From assembly GCA_036258315.1 (NCBI GenBank), contig DATADX010000062.1, positions 1 to 43,348 of the forward strand: a stretch of DNA of 43,348 nucleotides. The letters are read 5' to 3'. Positions 23,264-33,333 of the stretch are shown here, piece by piece. This DNA is from DASSYK01 sp036258315. GTDB lineage: Bacteria; Actinomycetota; Thermoleophilia; Solirubrobacterales; 70-9. Made by a program: the position numbers and the translations under genes. The notes beneath the pieces are model-generated. The model did no database searches, was not told the origin of the DNA, and saw nothing but the letters and a program-made list of their open reading frames with translations. Numbering within the stretch: the stretch's first letter is position 1; every line of letters starts with the position of its first letter.

Positions 23264-24100
23264 CTACCGCTTCTTCCTTCTGCGCCCGCGGACGATCATC
23301 GCGTCGGAGCGCTTGCCCTTCTTGCGGGTCCGATAGCCGAGGGTGGGCTTGCCCCAAGGGGTGACGGGGTGGCCGCCGGGCGTGTGGTGAGCCTCGCCGC
23401 CGCCATGCGGGTGGTCGACGGGGTTCATCGCGATGCCGCGGGTCTGGGGGCGCTTGTTGCGGTGGCGGTTGCGGCCGGCCTTGCCCCACTTGACGTTCTG
23501 GTGGTCCGAGTTGGAGAGCGAGCCGACCGTGGCGCGGCACGCGCCGCGGACCATCCGCACCTCCGAGGACGGGAGGCGCAGCGAGACCATCGGGCCCTCC
23601 TTGGCCACGACCTGGATCGCCGTGCCGGCGGAGCGGCCGAGCCGGCCGCCCTGGCCGGGCACCATCTCGACGTTGTGGACGACCGTGCCGGTCGGGATCC
23701 GGGAGAGCGGCAGGGCGTTGCCGGGCGCGATGTCGGCGCCCTCGCCCGATACGACCTCGGCTCCGACCTCGAGGCCCTGCGGGGCGAGGATGTAGCGCTT
23801 CTCGCCGTCCGCGTAGTTGAGCAGCGCGATGTACGCGGTCCGATTCGGGTCGTACTCGATCGTCGCCACCTTCGCGGGGACGCCGTCCTTGGTCCGCTTG
23901 AAGTCGATCTGGCGGTAGCGTCGCTTCGCCCCGCCGCCGCGGTGGCGCGAGGTGACGCGTCCGTTCACGTTCCGACCGCTGGAGCGCTGCTTGCCCTTCA
24001 CCAGGCTCTTCGCCGGGGCGTCGCCGCTGAGCTCCTCGCGCAGCTGGTAGGTCCCGAACCGGCGCCCGGGGCTGGTCGGCTTGGTCTTCCGGATCGCCAT
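23264..24100 (-). CDS. rplB: 50S ribosomal protein L2
   Basis: uL2, 278 residues, is needed for subunit joining and peptidyl transfer. It has the conserved RGGGAKRRYRQIDFKR segment and the C-terminal GIAMNPVDHPHGGGEAHHTP with the functionally important His. Normal length; no extension. Confidence 0.99.
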   Translation of the reverse strand: MAIRKTKPTSPGRRFGTYQLREELSGDAPAKSLVKGKQRSSGRNVNGRVTSRHRGGGAKRRYRQIDFKRTKDGVPAKVATIEYDPNRTAYIALLNYADGEKRYILAPQGLEVGAEVVSGEGADIAPGNALPLSRIPTGTVVHNVEMVPGQGGRLGRSAGTAIQVVAKEGPMVSLRLPSSEVRMVRGACRATVGSLSNSDHQNVKWGKAGRNRHRNKRPQTRGIAMNPVDHPHGGGEAHHTPGGHPVTPWGKPTLGYRTRKKGKRSDAMIVRGRRRKKR

Positions 24101-24102
24101 CG

Positions 24103-24399
24103 CTACCCCTCCACCGCCGCGCCTTCGAACAGCTCGATCCGCTCGCCGGGGGCGAGCTGGACCACTGCCTTCTTCCAGGAGCGGCTCTTGCCGCTCGTCA
24201 GGCCGCGGCGCTTCGGCTTCGCGTTCACCTTGGAGGTCCTGACCGAACGAACGTGGACACCGAAGATCGACTCGACCGCCTGCGCGATCTGCGTCTTGTG
24301 CGCGCCGTCGTGGACCCGGAACGTGTACTTGCCGTCCGACATCAGGGCGTAGCTCTTCTCCGAGACCACGGGACGGATGATCACCTGGCGCGGGTCCAT
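24103..24399 (-). CDS. rplW: 50S ribosomal protein L23
   Basis: uL23, 98 residues from the ATG at 24399 (MDPRQVIIRPVVSEKSYALM). It has the family segment KYTFRVHDGAHKTQIAQAVE and the extended loop with NAKPKRRGLTSGKSRSWKKA. It is a docking site for trigger factor and SRP at the tunnel exit. The frame is open upstream, but this start gives the family length. Confidence 0.98.
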   Translation of the reverse strand: MDPRQVIIRPVVSEKSYALMSDGKYTFRVHDGAHKTQIAQAVESIFGVHVRSVRTSKVNAKPKRRGLTSGKSRSWKKAVVQLAPGERIELFEGAAVEG

Positions 24400-24401
24400 G
24401 G

Positions 24402-25079
24402 TCAGCCCCCCGCCTTCCCAGGCTCGGCGGAGCGCGTCTCCAGCTCCTCGAGGGCGGACTCGGAGACGACCAGGGAGGCCGCGCCGATCACGTCGGCGAC
24501 GCCTGCGGCGCTGGCCTGGGCGACCCGCACGCCGGGGATGTTGCGGAAGCTCTTCGCGGCGTTCTCCTCGTCTGGGCCGAGGACGACCAGGGTCGGGCCC
24601 TTGGCGCCCCACTTGTCGAGGCTCTGCGCGGCCTGCTTCGTGGCCGGCTTGTCGAAGCCTGCGCCGTCGACGACAGCGATCGTGCCGCGCTCCGCGTGGA
24701 CGGTGAGAGAGGCGCGGAGCGCACGCCGGCGCTCCTTGCGGTTCACCTTGAAGCTGTAGTCGCGCGGCTTCGGGCCGAAGGCCGCGCCGCCCCCGTAGCG
24801 CTGCGGCGCGCTGAGGGCGCCCACGCGGGCGCGGCCGGTGCCCTTCTGGCGCCAGGCCTTGGCGCCGGTCATCGAGACCTCGCCGCGCGTCAGGCTGGAG
24901 TGGGTCCCGCGCCTGCGCGCGGCCATGTCGGCGCGCGCCGCCTGGTGGACGAGCGACTCGTGGAAAGGCTCGGCGAAGACGGCCTTCGGGAGGTCTGCCT
25001 TCGACTGCTTTCCCAGCACGGGGGCCTTGATGGCGGCGGGGGCCTTCTGGGGCGTCTTGGTGGTGGTGGTCTCAGCCAA
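24402..25079 (-). CDS. rplD: 50S ribosomal protein L4
   Basis: uL4, 225 residues, starts with TTG at 25079. It has the tunnel loop region (RRGTHSSLTRGEVSMTGAKA, then WRQKGTGRARVGALSAPQRY) and a globular domain. In gammaproteobacteria L4 represses the S10 operon; a structured leader precedes rpsJ here (26109-26140), but no homology was established. It overlaps rplC by 8 nt. Confidence 0.98.
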   Translation of the reverse strand: MAETTTTKTPQKAPAAIKAPVLGKQSKADLPKAVFAEPFHESLVHQAARADMAARRRGTHSSLTRGEVSMTGAKAWRQKGTGRARVGALSAPQRYGGGAAFGPKPRDYSFKVNRKERRRALRASLTVHAERGTIAVVDGAGFDKPATKQAAQSLDKWGAKGPTLVVLGPDEENAAKSFRNIPGVRVAQASAAGVADVIGAASLVVSESALEELETRSAEPGKAGG

Positions 25080-25740
25080 GGCTCCTCACCTCCACCGTGG
25101 AGTTCCTCGCGCCGGGGACGGAGCCCTTGATCAGCAGCAGATTGCTCTCCGCGTCGACCTCGACGATCGTCGCGCCGCGCTGGGTGACGCGGCGAGAGCC
25201 CATCTGGCCGGGCATCTTCACGCCCTTGAAGACGCGGGCGGGGTCGGCGCTGGCGCCGACCGAACCTGGGGCGCGGACGTTGTGCGAGCCGTGGCTGACC
25301 GGCCCGCGGCCGAAGTTGTGGCGCTTGATCGTGCCCTGGAAGCCCTTCCCGATCGAGACCGCGGACACCTTCACCTTCTCGCCCGGGGCGAAGCTGCCGA
25401 CGGTCACCTCGTCGCCGACGTTCGGCCCAGCACCAGCGGCCGGCTCCTCGTCTTCGCTTCCAGCCTCTCCCTCAGGGAACGTCACGTCCCGGAACTCGAC
25501 CAGGGTGCGCATCGCGACCTTGGCGCCCGCCTTCTTGAGATGGCCGAGCTCGCCCTTGGTCAGCTTCCGCTCCTCGGTCGGGATCCCCGCGAGCTGCACG
25601 GCGTCGTATCCGTCGCGGTCGCCGCGGCGGATGCCGGTGATCACGTTCGGCGCGGCCTCGACGACCGTCACCGGGATCGCCGAGCCGTCCTCGTCGAAGA
25701 CGCGGGTCATGCCGAGCTTCTTGCCGACGATCGCGCTCAC
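25072..25740 (-). CDS. rplC: 50S ribosomal protein L3
   Basis: uL3, 222 residues, starts with GTG at 25740 (MSAIVGKKLGMTRVFDEDGS). It has the long loop toward the peptidyl transferase centre (KGFQGTIKRHNFGRGPVSHG). A Glu/Ala/Gly-rich insert (EGEAGSEDEEPAAGAG, about residues 90-105) is longer than usual. It overlaps the rpsJ stop by four bases (GTGA). Confidence 0.98.
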   Translation of the reverse strand: MSAIVGKKLGMTRVFDEDGSAIPVTVVEAAPNVITGIRRGDRDGYDAVQLAGIPTEERKLTKGELGHLKKAGAKVAMRTLVEFRDVTFPEGEAGSEDEEPAAGAGPNVGDEVTVGSFAPGEKVKVSAVSIGKGFQGTIKRHNFGRGPVSHGSHNVRAPGSVGASADPARVFKGVKMPGQMGSRRVTQRGATIVEVDAESNLLLIKGSVPGARNSTVEVRSLG

Positions 25741-26057
25741 AACCGGATCTCCACGTCGACTCCGGCGGGGAGCGTCTCCATCCGCTGTAGCTCGTCGACG
25801 GTCTTCGGGGTCGGCTGGTGGATGTCGATCAGCCGCTTGTGGGTGCGGATCTCGAAGTGCTCGCGAGAGTCCTTGTCCTTGAACGGCGAGCGGATCACGC
25901 AGTAGACGTTCTTCTCGGTCGGAAGCGGCACGGGCCCGGCCACGGTCGCGCCGGTCCGCTCCGCGGTTCCGACGATCTCCTGGGCAGCCCGGTCTATGGC
26001 GTCGTGGTCGTACGCCTTGAGCCGGATCCTGATCTTTCCCGATGTCAGTGAGGCCAT
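25737..26057 (-). CDS. rpsJ: 30S ribosomal protein S10
   Basis: uS10 (NusE), 106 residues, has the core KIRIRLKAYDHDAIDRAAQE and the loop SREHFEIRTHKRLIDIHQPT that also contacts NusB in antitermination. First gene of the S10 block, preceded by a 170-nt spacer with the tuf terminator and a structured leader. GAGG lies about 4 nt before the ATG at 26057. Confidence 0.99.
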   Translation of the reverse strand: MASLTSGKIRIRLKAYDHDAIDRAAQEIVGTAERTGATVAGPVPLPTEKNVYCVIRSPFKDKDSREHFEIRTHKRLIDIHQPTPKTVDELQRMETLPAGVDVEIRL

Positions 26058-26108
26058 ACGCCTCGTTCTACCTCGTGTCTTTTCTCGCTACGTCTTTTCG
26101 CGCGTCCG

Positions 26109-26140
26109 GGGGCGCTACCCGCAAGTCGGGCCGGCGCCCC
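26109..26140 (-). promoter_or_regulatory. Structured leader before rpsJ
   Basis: GGGGCGC (26109-26115) pairs with GCGCCCC (26134-26140). Inside it, CCCG (26118-26121) pairs with CGGG (26127-26130) around a 5-nt loop. There is no U-run. Nearer the start codon, minus-strand GAAAAGAC occurs twice, 16 nt apart. It may be an S10-operon regulatory leader; no match to the known E. coli L4 leader was made. Confidence 0.45.
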
Positions 26141-26195
26141 GGTCGTATGTGTTTGCAGTTGTCGTGGCCCTTTGAACCCGTGGCAGGACCACACG

Positions 26196-26222
26196 AAAAG
26201 GCGGGCCCTGGAGGGGCCCGCC
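26196..26222 (-). terminator. Rho-independent terminator after tuf
   Basis: A 9-bp perfect stem, GGCGGGCCC (26200-26208) and GGGCCCGCC (26214-26222), with a 5-nt loop is followed on the minus strand by UUUU. It lies 6 nt beyond the tuf stop and separates the fusA-tuf unit from the S10 block, which must then have its own promoter or rely on read-through. Confidence 0.8.
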
Positions 26223-26227
26223 GGGAC

Positions 26228-27415
<1,188 letters not shown>

Positions 27416-27508
27416 CTCGCTCCTTTTGGGTTCTAGTTGGTGGTTCTAAGTCGTGTGAGTGCGTCTTAAGTCTTGGCGATCCCGCGATTTGGTTCGGGTC
27501 TTGACCAA

Positions 27509-27529
27509 CCCCGGGAATATAGCCCCGGG
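27509..27529 (-). other. Hairpin in the fusA-tuf spacer
   Basis: CCCCGGG occurs at 27509-27515 and 27523-27529. Because CCCGGG is self-complementary, the two copies form a stem around a 7-nt AT-rich loop just after the fusA stop. There is no U-run. It may stabilise or partly attenuate transcripts so that tuf is expressed above fusA from an internal start; no clear promoter was found. Confidence 0.4.
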
Positions 27530-27542
27530 ACGGTGATCGGGC

Positions 27543-29657
<2,115 letters not shown>

Positions 29658-29723
29658 GTTCGGTCCAGTTGGTGGTGGTGCTTTGGCGGGTGAGGGATTA
29701 CGCTGGTGCTTGGTTCGGCGCAC

Positions 29724-29743
29724 AAAAAAGGCCCTGGCGGGCC
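29724..29743 (-). terminator. Terminator-like hairpin upstream of fusA
   Basis: GGCCC (29730-29734) and GGGCC (29739-29743) form a 5-bp stem with a 4-nt loop, followed on the minus strand by six U residues and GUGC. It lies in the fusA leader, downstream of the candidate promoter at 29851-29878. It could attenuate fusA-tuf or stop antisense transcripts from rpsG. Similar in layout to the element before rpmJ. Confidence 0.5.
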
Positions 29744-29828
29744 CGAGCGCAACGCGTCTCAGTGACCCGAACTATGCCTATGTCGCGCCGTTCTTCATCT
29801 AAACGGAATTCGCCCGTGGACGCACGAA

Positions 29829-29858
29829 TTGACGCCCCGAGCGACGCAAGATGATAGC
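29829..29858 (+). promoter_or_regulatory. Candidate promoter of the membrane-protein pair
   Basis: TTGACG (29829-29834) is a good -35 hexamer. It is followed after 18 nt by GATAGC (29853-29858), a weak -10. The ATG at 29868 lies 9 nt after it. It overlaps the oppositely directed fusA promoter candidate, so the two may compete. Confidence 0.35.
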
Positions 29859-29878
29859 AAGGGCAAGATGACTCCCAA
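29851..29878 (-). promoter_or_regulatory. Candidate fusA-tuf promoter
   Basis: On the minus strand TTGGGA (29873-29878), a 16-nt spacer and TATCAT (29851-29856, five of six to consensus). Transcription would start near 29844. This gives a leader of about 190 nt that includes the terminator-like hairpin at 29724-29743 and a possible six-codon open frame (ATG, five sense codons, TAG). Confidence 0.45.
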
Positions 29879-30740
29879 CGAGGGATTCCGCATTCGCAAG
29901 CGGCGTAGGAGCACCGATCCCGATCCTCGCTTCGAGGGTCTGTCCCTGCGGCTGCGCGGCAGCGCGCTGGAGACGCGCCGCCGCCTGCGCCCGGCTCGCC
30001 GCGGCGTCGGACGGGTGGCTCCCTACCTGAGCGAGGCGCTGCTGCTGCTGGTCCGGATCCCGGCTGCCCTGATCGCGGTCCTGCTGGACGTCACCGAGGG
30101 GATCGCGGGCTGGGTGCGGTCCCGGATCGGGCCCGTCGCCGCGGGCTTCGGCGCGCGCGTCGCGGTGGCGGTCACCCCGCTCCGCACGCTGACCGTCGTC
30201 GCCTCGGCCGCGGCGATCGCGCTCGCGGCCTCGCAGTTCGCCGACTTCTCCGGCGTCGCCGTCGGCGCCTCCGAGTACAACGGCGACGTCAGGGCGATCG
30301 CGCCCCCGCCGCAGACCGACCTCGAGACGGCCGGCTCGGCGCACCTCTACCTCGGGGTGCCGCTCGCGGCGCTCGCGCTGGTCCTGATCGTGGCGACGGC
30401 GCGAGGGCGCTGGCGGCTCGGGCGGGCCGTGGCGCTGGTCGGCGTCGCCGGGATCGCGCTCAGCCTGATCGTCGACCTGCCGCAGGGCCTCGACTCCGGG
30501 GGCGCCTCGACCGAGTACTTCGGGACCGAGGCCCAGCTGATCGAGGGCTTCTGGTCTCAGCTCGCGGCCTCCGCCGTGCTCGTCCTCTGCGGCCCGCTGC
30601 TCGGGACCTACACCCGTCAGTCCGCCACGGGCGACGCGGTTCGGCCTCGTCGCCGCGCCCTGCGGTCGCCCCGCCGGATCGGCCGCCGCCGGCGGGCGGC
30701 ACGGCGCTCGGTCGCCGTTCAGGCCAAGGCGAGGACGTGA
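29868..30740 (+). CDS. Membrane protein of unrecognised family, paralogue 1
   Basis: 290 residues from the ATG at 29868. It has a basic cytoplasmic N-terminus (about 50 residues, many Arg), an amphipathic helix at 54-74, then four hydrophobic helices near 105-122, 159-177, 186-203 and 231-246, and a very Arg-rich tail. It shares spaced landmarks with the next gene: LAASQF (119-124), DLP (203-205), GFW (227-229), and CG (241-242) in the last helix. Function unknown; not recognised as transporter or enzyme. It overlaps the next gene by four bases (GTGA). The pair lies between rpsG and fusA, opposite in direction. Confidence 0.85.
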   Translation: MTPNEGFRIRKRRRSTDPDPRFEGLSLRLRGSALETRRRLRPARRGVGRVAPYLSEALLLLVRIPAALIAVLLDVTEGIAGWVRSRIGPVAAGFGARVAVAVTPLRTLTVVASAAAIALAASQFADFSGVAVGASEYNGDVRAIAPPPQTDLETAGSAHLYLGVPLAALALVLIVATARGRWRLGRAVALVGVAGIALSLIVDLPQGLDSGGASTEYFGTEAQLIEGFWSQLAASAVLVLCGPLLGTYTRQSATGDAVRPRRRALRSPRRIGRRRRAARRSVAVQAKART

Positions 30741-31327
30741 GCCGCCTGCCCCGCACCGAGACGCTGCTCGTGCTCGCCTGCGCGGGAGCCTCGGGGATGC
30801 TCGCCGCATCGCAGTTCACGACCATGTTCGAGCTCACGCCCCAGGGTGGCGAGGCGCTGCAGTCGGTCAGCGCGGCCGACCAGCACGGCTACGCGACCCT
30901 CGTACTGGCGGTGTTCGCGCTTGTGATGCTCGTGATCGGGATCGCGACCCAGGGCGAGCAGGTCGCCCGGATCGCGGCGTTCGCGGTCGCCGCCTCAGGC
31001 GCCGTCGCGCTGCTGATCTTCCTGGTCGGCGACCTGCCCGACGCGAACAAGATCGGGACGCTCAACGACGAGTCCTTCGTCGACGCCAAGGCTGAGCCGC
31101 AGGCCGGTTTCTGGCTCGAGCTGTTCGGGTCGCTGGTGCTCGCGGTCTGCGGTGGGGCGCTCGCCACGCTCGGGCCTGACCAGCGCAGCCTGTTCGAGGG
31201 CGGTGGGAGGCGGCGGCGAATCGGAGTGAAGCGCGCCGACAGCGGCCCGAACGGGAAGCCCGGGGTCGAGCCGCGCGACGAACTCAAGCGCGCCGAGTTC
31301 AGCTGGCCGTCCAAGACCGAGCAGTAG
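30737..31327 (+). CDS. Membrane protein of unrecognised family, paralogue 2
   Basis: 196 residues from a GTG start that overlaps the previous stop. It has four hydrophobic helices (about 8-25, 52-70, 77-97, 125-145) with LAASQF at 22-27, GDLPD at 98-102, GFWLEL at 124-129 and CGG at 138-140. These have nearly the same spacing as in the preceding protein, but without its N-terminal extension. The extracytoplasmic loop after helix 1 and the loop after DLP are acidic; the C-terminal tail (145-196) is polar and basic. It arose by tandem duplication. Convergent with rpsG, 28 nt apart. Confidence 0.85.
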   Translation: MSRLPRTETLLVLACAGASGMLAASQFTTMFELTPQGGEALQSVSAADQHGYATLVLAVFALVMLVIGIATQGEQVARIAAFAVAASGAVALLIFLVGDLPDANKIGTLNDESFVDAKAEPQAGFWLELFGSLVLAVCGGALATLGPDQRSLFEGGGRRRRIGVKRADSGPNGKPGVEPRDELKRAEFSWPSKTEQ

Positions 31328-31355
31328 CGCCGCTCAACGAGAGCGGCTGGTGCGG

Positions 31356-31826
31356 CTACCAGCGGTAGTGGGCGAACGCCTTGTTCGCCTGGGCCATCCG
31401 GTAGATGTCGTCCTTGCGCTTCCAGGCGTTGCCCTGCTGCTTGCCCGCGTCGAGGATCTCGTTCGCGAGCCGCTCGGACATCGACTTCTCGCCGCGCGCG
31501 CGGGCGAACTCGACGAGCCAGCGGACGGCGAGGGTGCGCGCGCGCCGCGCGGGCACCTCGACGGGCACCTGATAGGTGGCCCCGCCGACCCGGCGGGAGC
31601 GGACCTCGAGCACCGGCGTGAGCTGCTTGATCGCGTTCTCGAGCTCCTCGACCGGGCTGTTGCCGGTCCGCTCGCCGACGACGGCGAGCGCGTCGTACGT
31701 GATCTGCTCGGCGGTCGACTTCTTGCCGGCCGTCATCACCTTGTTGATCACCTGCTGGACGAGCCGGCTGCGGTAGAGGGAATCCGGCTCGAGCGGCCGG
31801 ATCGTGGCCTGGTTTCGCCTTGCCAT
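31356..31826 (-). CDS. rpsG: 30S ribosomal protein S7
   Basis: uS7, 156 residues from the ATG at 31826 (MARRNQATIRPLEPDSLYRS). It has the conserved GGATYQVPVEVPARRARTLA and the C-terminal AQANKAFAHYRW. S7 nucleates the 30S head and in E. coli represses the str operon. It is 2 nt after rpsL. fusA does not follow directly; the next genes are two membrane proteins on the other strand. Confidence 0.99.
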   Translation of the reverse strand: MARRNQATIRPLEPDSLYRSRLVQQVINKVMTAGKKSTAEQITYDALAVVGERTGNSPVEELENAIKQLTPVLEVRSRRVGGATYQVPVEVPARRARTLAVRWLVEFARARGEKSMSERLANEILDAGKQQGNAWKRKDDIYRMAQANKAFAHYRW

Positions 31827-31828
31827 CG

Positions 31829-32224
31829 CTAGGAGGCCTTGACGCCGTACCGCGAACGACCCTGCTTGCGATCGGAGACGCCGGCGGCGTCGAGGGTGCC
31901 GCGGACGACCTTGTAGCGGACGCCCGGCAGATCCTTGACGCGGCCGCCGCGGACGAGCACGACCGAGTGCTCCTGAAGGTTGTGGCCCTCGCCCGGGATG
32001 TAGGTGGTGACCTCCATCTGGTTGGTGAGGCGGACGCGGGCGATCTTGCGCAACGCCGAGTTCGGCTTCTTCGGGGTCACCGTCGCGACGCGCGTGCATA
32101 CCCCTCGCCGCTGCGGCGCGGCGACGCGCTTCTTGCGCCCCTGGCCGGACTTCAGTCCGGGCGTCGACATCTTCTTCTTCTTGCGATTGCGGCCCTTGCG
32201 GACCAGCTGGTTCGTGTTAGGCAC
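31829..32224 (-). CDS. rpsL: 30S ribosomal protein S12
   Basis: uS12, 131 residues, starts with GTG at 32224 (MPNTNQLVRKGRNRKKKK). The decoding loops TPKKPNSALRK and GGRVKDLPGVRY have Lys at both positions (53 and 97 here, E. coli 43 and 88) whose change gives streptomycin resistance, so the protein is of the sensitive type. A short basic insert lengthens the N-terminus. The start is only 8 nt from the divergent HAD-like gene. Confidence 0.98.
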   Translation of the reverse strand: MPNTNQLVRKGRNRKKKKMSTPGLKSGQGRKKRVAAPQRRGVCTRVATVTPKKPNSALRKIARVRLTNQMEVTTYIPGEGHNLQEHSVVLVRGGRVKDLPGVRYKVVRGTLDAAGVSDRKQGRSRYGVKAS

Positions 32225-32232
32225 GGCCGAGC

Positions 32233-32238
32233 ATGGTA
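32233..32238 (-). promoter_or_regulatory. -10 box of rpsL inside the divergent gene's start
   Basis: TACCAT on the minus strand (four of six to consensus) ends 8 nt before the rpsL GTG and includes the ATG of the plus-strand HAD-like gene. No Shine-Dalgarno precedes rpsL, so leaderless initiation fits. The -35 region is weak. Confidence 0.4.
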
Positions 32239-32772
32239 GCGACCACGGGGCCTAAGCTCAGCCTGGTGCCGATCTTCCGGGGCAAGAGCGACCGCCCGGT
32301 CCTCGCGGTCGATATCGACGGCGTCGTCAGCCTGTTCGGGTTCGAGGAGGGTATGGAGGCGGCGCCGGGTGATTTCCACCTGATCGACGGGATGCTCCAC
32401 TGCATCTCGCTTCCGACCGGGGACCGCCTCAACCGGCTCGCCGAGGCCTACGAGCTGGTCTGGGCGAGCGGCTGGGAGGATCGCGCCAACGACCACCTCC
32501 CTCAGATCCTCGGCGTGCCCGAGCTGCCCTACCTCACGTTCGCAGGGCGGGCGCGGTTCGGGACGGCGCACTGGAAGCTGGACTCCCTCGACGAGTACGC
32601 GCGCGGCCGCCCGCTGGCCTGGATCGATGACAGCCTCGACGAGAGCTGCTACGTGTGGGGCGAGGCTCGCCGGGAGCCGACTCTGCTGATCCCGACCGAG
32701 TCGAGCATCGGGCTCGAGGAGGCCCACGTCGAAGCGCTGGAGAGGTGGGTCCGGGATGGCTTCGTCCCCTAA
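32233..32772 (+). CDS. HAD-like hydrolase-fold protein
   Basis: This 179-residue protein has the HAD motif I as VLAVDIDGVVSLF (D27, D29) and a late acidic WIDDSLDE (near residue 133) that fits motif IV. It resembles the HAD domains described in Swiss-Army-Knife RNA repair proteins, and a phosphatase or phosphotransferase activity is expected. No cap domain is obvious. The ATG at 32233 lies 8 nt from the divergent rpsL start, so each gene's promoter lies in the other's coding region. The substrate is unknown. Confidence 0.85.
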   Translation: MVATTGPKLSLVPIFRGKSDRPVLAVDIDGVVSLFGFEEGMEAAPGDFHLIDGMLHCISLPTGDRLNRLAEAYELVWASGWEDRANDHLPQILGVPELPYLTFAGRARFGTAHWKLDSLDEYARGRPLAWIDDSLDESCYVWGEARREPTLLIPTESSIGLEEAHVEALERWVRDGFVP

Positions 32773-32779
32773 CCGCGAT

Positions 32780-32808
32780 TTGATGGAGCAGCCGTCCCCC
32801 CGTACACT
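32780..32808 (+). promoter_or_regulatory. Promoter of the small membrane protein gene
   Basis: TTGATG (32780-32785), a 17-nt spacer and TACACT (32803-32808) make a good housekeeping promoter. The ATG at 32818 follows after 9 nt without a Shine-Dalgarno, so the transcript is probably leaderless. Confidence 0.7.
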
Positions 32809-32817
32809 CGCGACGGG

Positions 32818-33138
32818 ATGGACGAGGCCCTGCCGATCATCTTCCTGGCCGTGGTGCTGAAGATCCCGGTGCTCGGGATGCTCTGGCTGATCTGGTGGGC
32901 GATCCGCGCGGAACCGGAGCTCGAGGACGCCGGTGAGGGCGGCACCGAGCACGGCTTCATGCGCTGGAGGCGCGTGCCGCGGGGGCCCCGACCGCGTCGT
33001 GGCGGCCCGCACGGGGGGGCCGCGCCTGCGGCGGCAGACTGCCCGCCCGGTGGTCGCAAACGCGTCCACGCCCCGGTCAGGGGCATTCCTGCCCTGGCCG
33101 GCCAAGAGCGGCGTCAGCACGTCCCACGCGGCGGCTGA
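32818..33138 (+). CDS. Small single-span membrane protein, unknown function
   Basis: 106 residues: one strong hydrophobic segment at about 5-30 (LPIIFLAVVLKIPVLGMLWL) with aromatic residues at its end (WWAIRAEPE). A short acidic stretch and a long Arg/Gly/Pro-rich, probably disordered cytoplasmic tail follow. No family recognised. It has its own promoter (32780-32808). The tail composition is odd, but no frameshift partner was found in other frames. Confidence 0.6.
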   Translation: MDEALPIIFLAVVLKIPVLGMLWLIWWAIRAEPELEDAGEGGTEHGFMRWRRVPRGPRPRRGGPHGGAAPAAADCPPGGRKRVHAPVRGIPALAGQERRQHVPRGG

Positions 33139-33203
33139 GCAAAGCCGACCCGCTGCCGGCCGCGTGCCGCACCTGCACGCTGCCTCGCATACCGAAAACC
33201 GAT

Positions 33204-33231
33204 TAAAGCAATTCGGGTTGAGCGCCGATTG
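33204..33231 (+). promoter_or_regulatory. Sigma-28 (FliA/WhiG-type) promoter candidate
   Basis: TAAA (33204-33207), 16 nt, then GCCGATTG (33224-33231). The consensus for FliA and for Streptomyces WhiG is TAAA-N15/16-GCCGATAA, so six of the eight downstream positions and the spacing agree. The site is in the AT-rich part of the 195-nt gap before the secreted repeat protein. It would give a ~100-nt leader with two GC-rich hairpins. Confidence 0.6.
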
Positions 33232-33322
33232 TTGCGGTACCCGCCCCTGACGGGTGGGCGGAGGTGGCCGGAGCAGGGCGGGGGATGACGCCCCTCCTGC
33301 CACGACTCAAATGAGAAAGGCA

Positions 33323-33327
33323 AGGGG
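33323..33327 (+). promoter_or_regulatory. Ribosome-binding site deciding the start at 33334
   Basis: AGGGG lies 6 nt before the ATG at 33334. A TTG at 33328 in the same frame directly abuts the purine run and is too close to be used, so the ATG is preferred. Confidence 0.6.
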
Positions 33328-33333
33328 TTGATC

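Noticed and set aside
22304..24352. Plus-strand open frame of 682 codons
   Set aside because: It is antisense to rplV, rpsS, rplB and part of rplW; composition is that of a shadow frame.
27509..27529. CCCCGGG hairpin after fusA as a terminator
   Set aside because: No U-run follows on either strand, so intrinsic termination is unlikely.
32933..33250. Alternative plus-strand frame overlapping the 32818 membrane protein as a frameshifted continuation
   Set aside because: The 32818 frame is open to its own stop and no homologous domain crosses between frames.
33139..33333. Possible cyclic-di-GMP riboswitch in the leader of the TSP3 gene
   Set aside because: The GC-rich hairpins do not show the conserved GEMM core; only generic stems are present.
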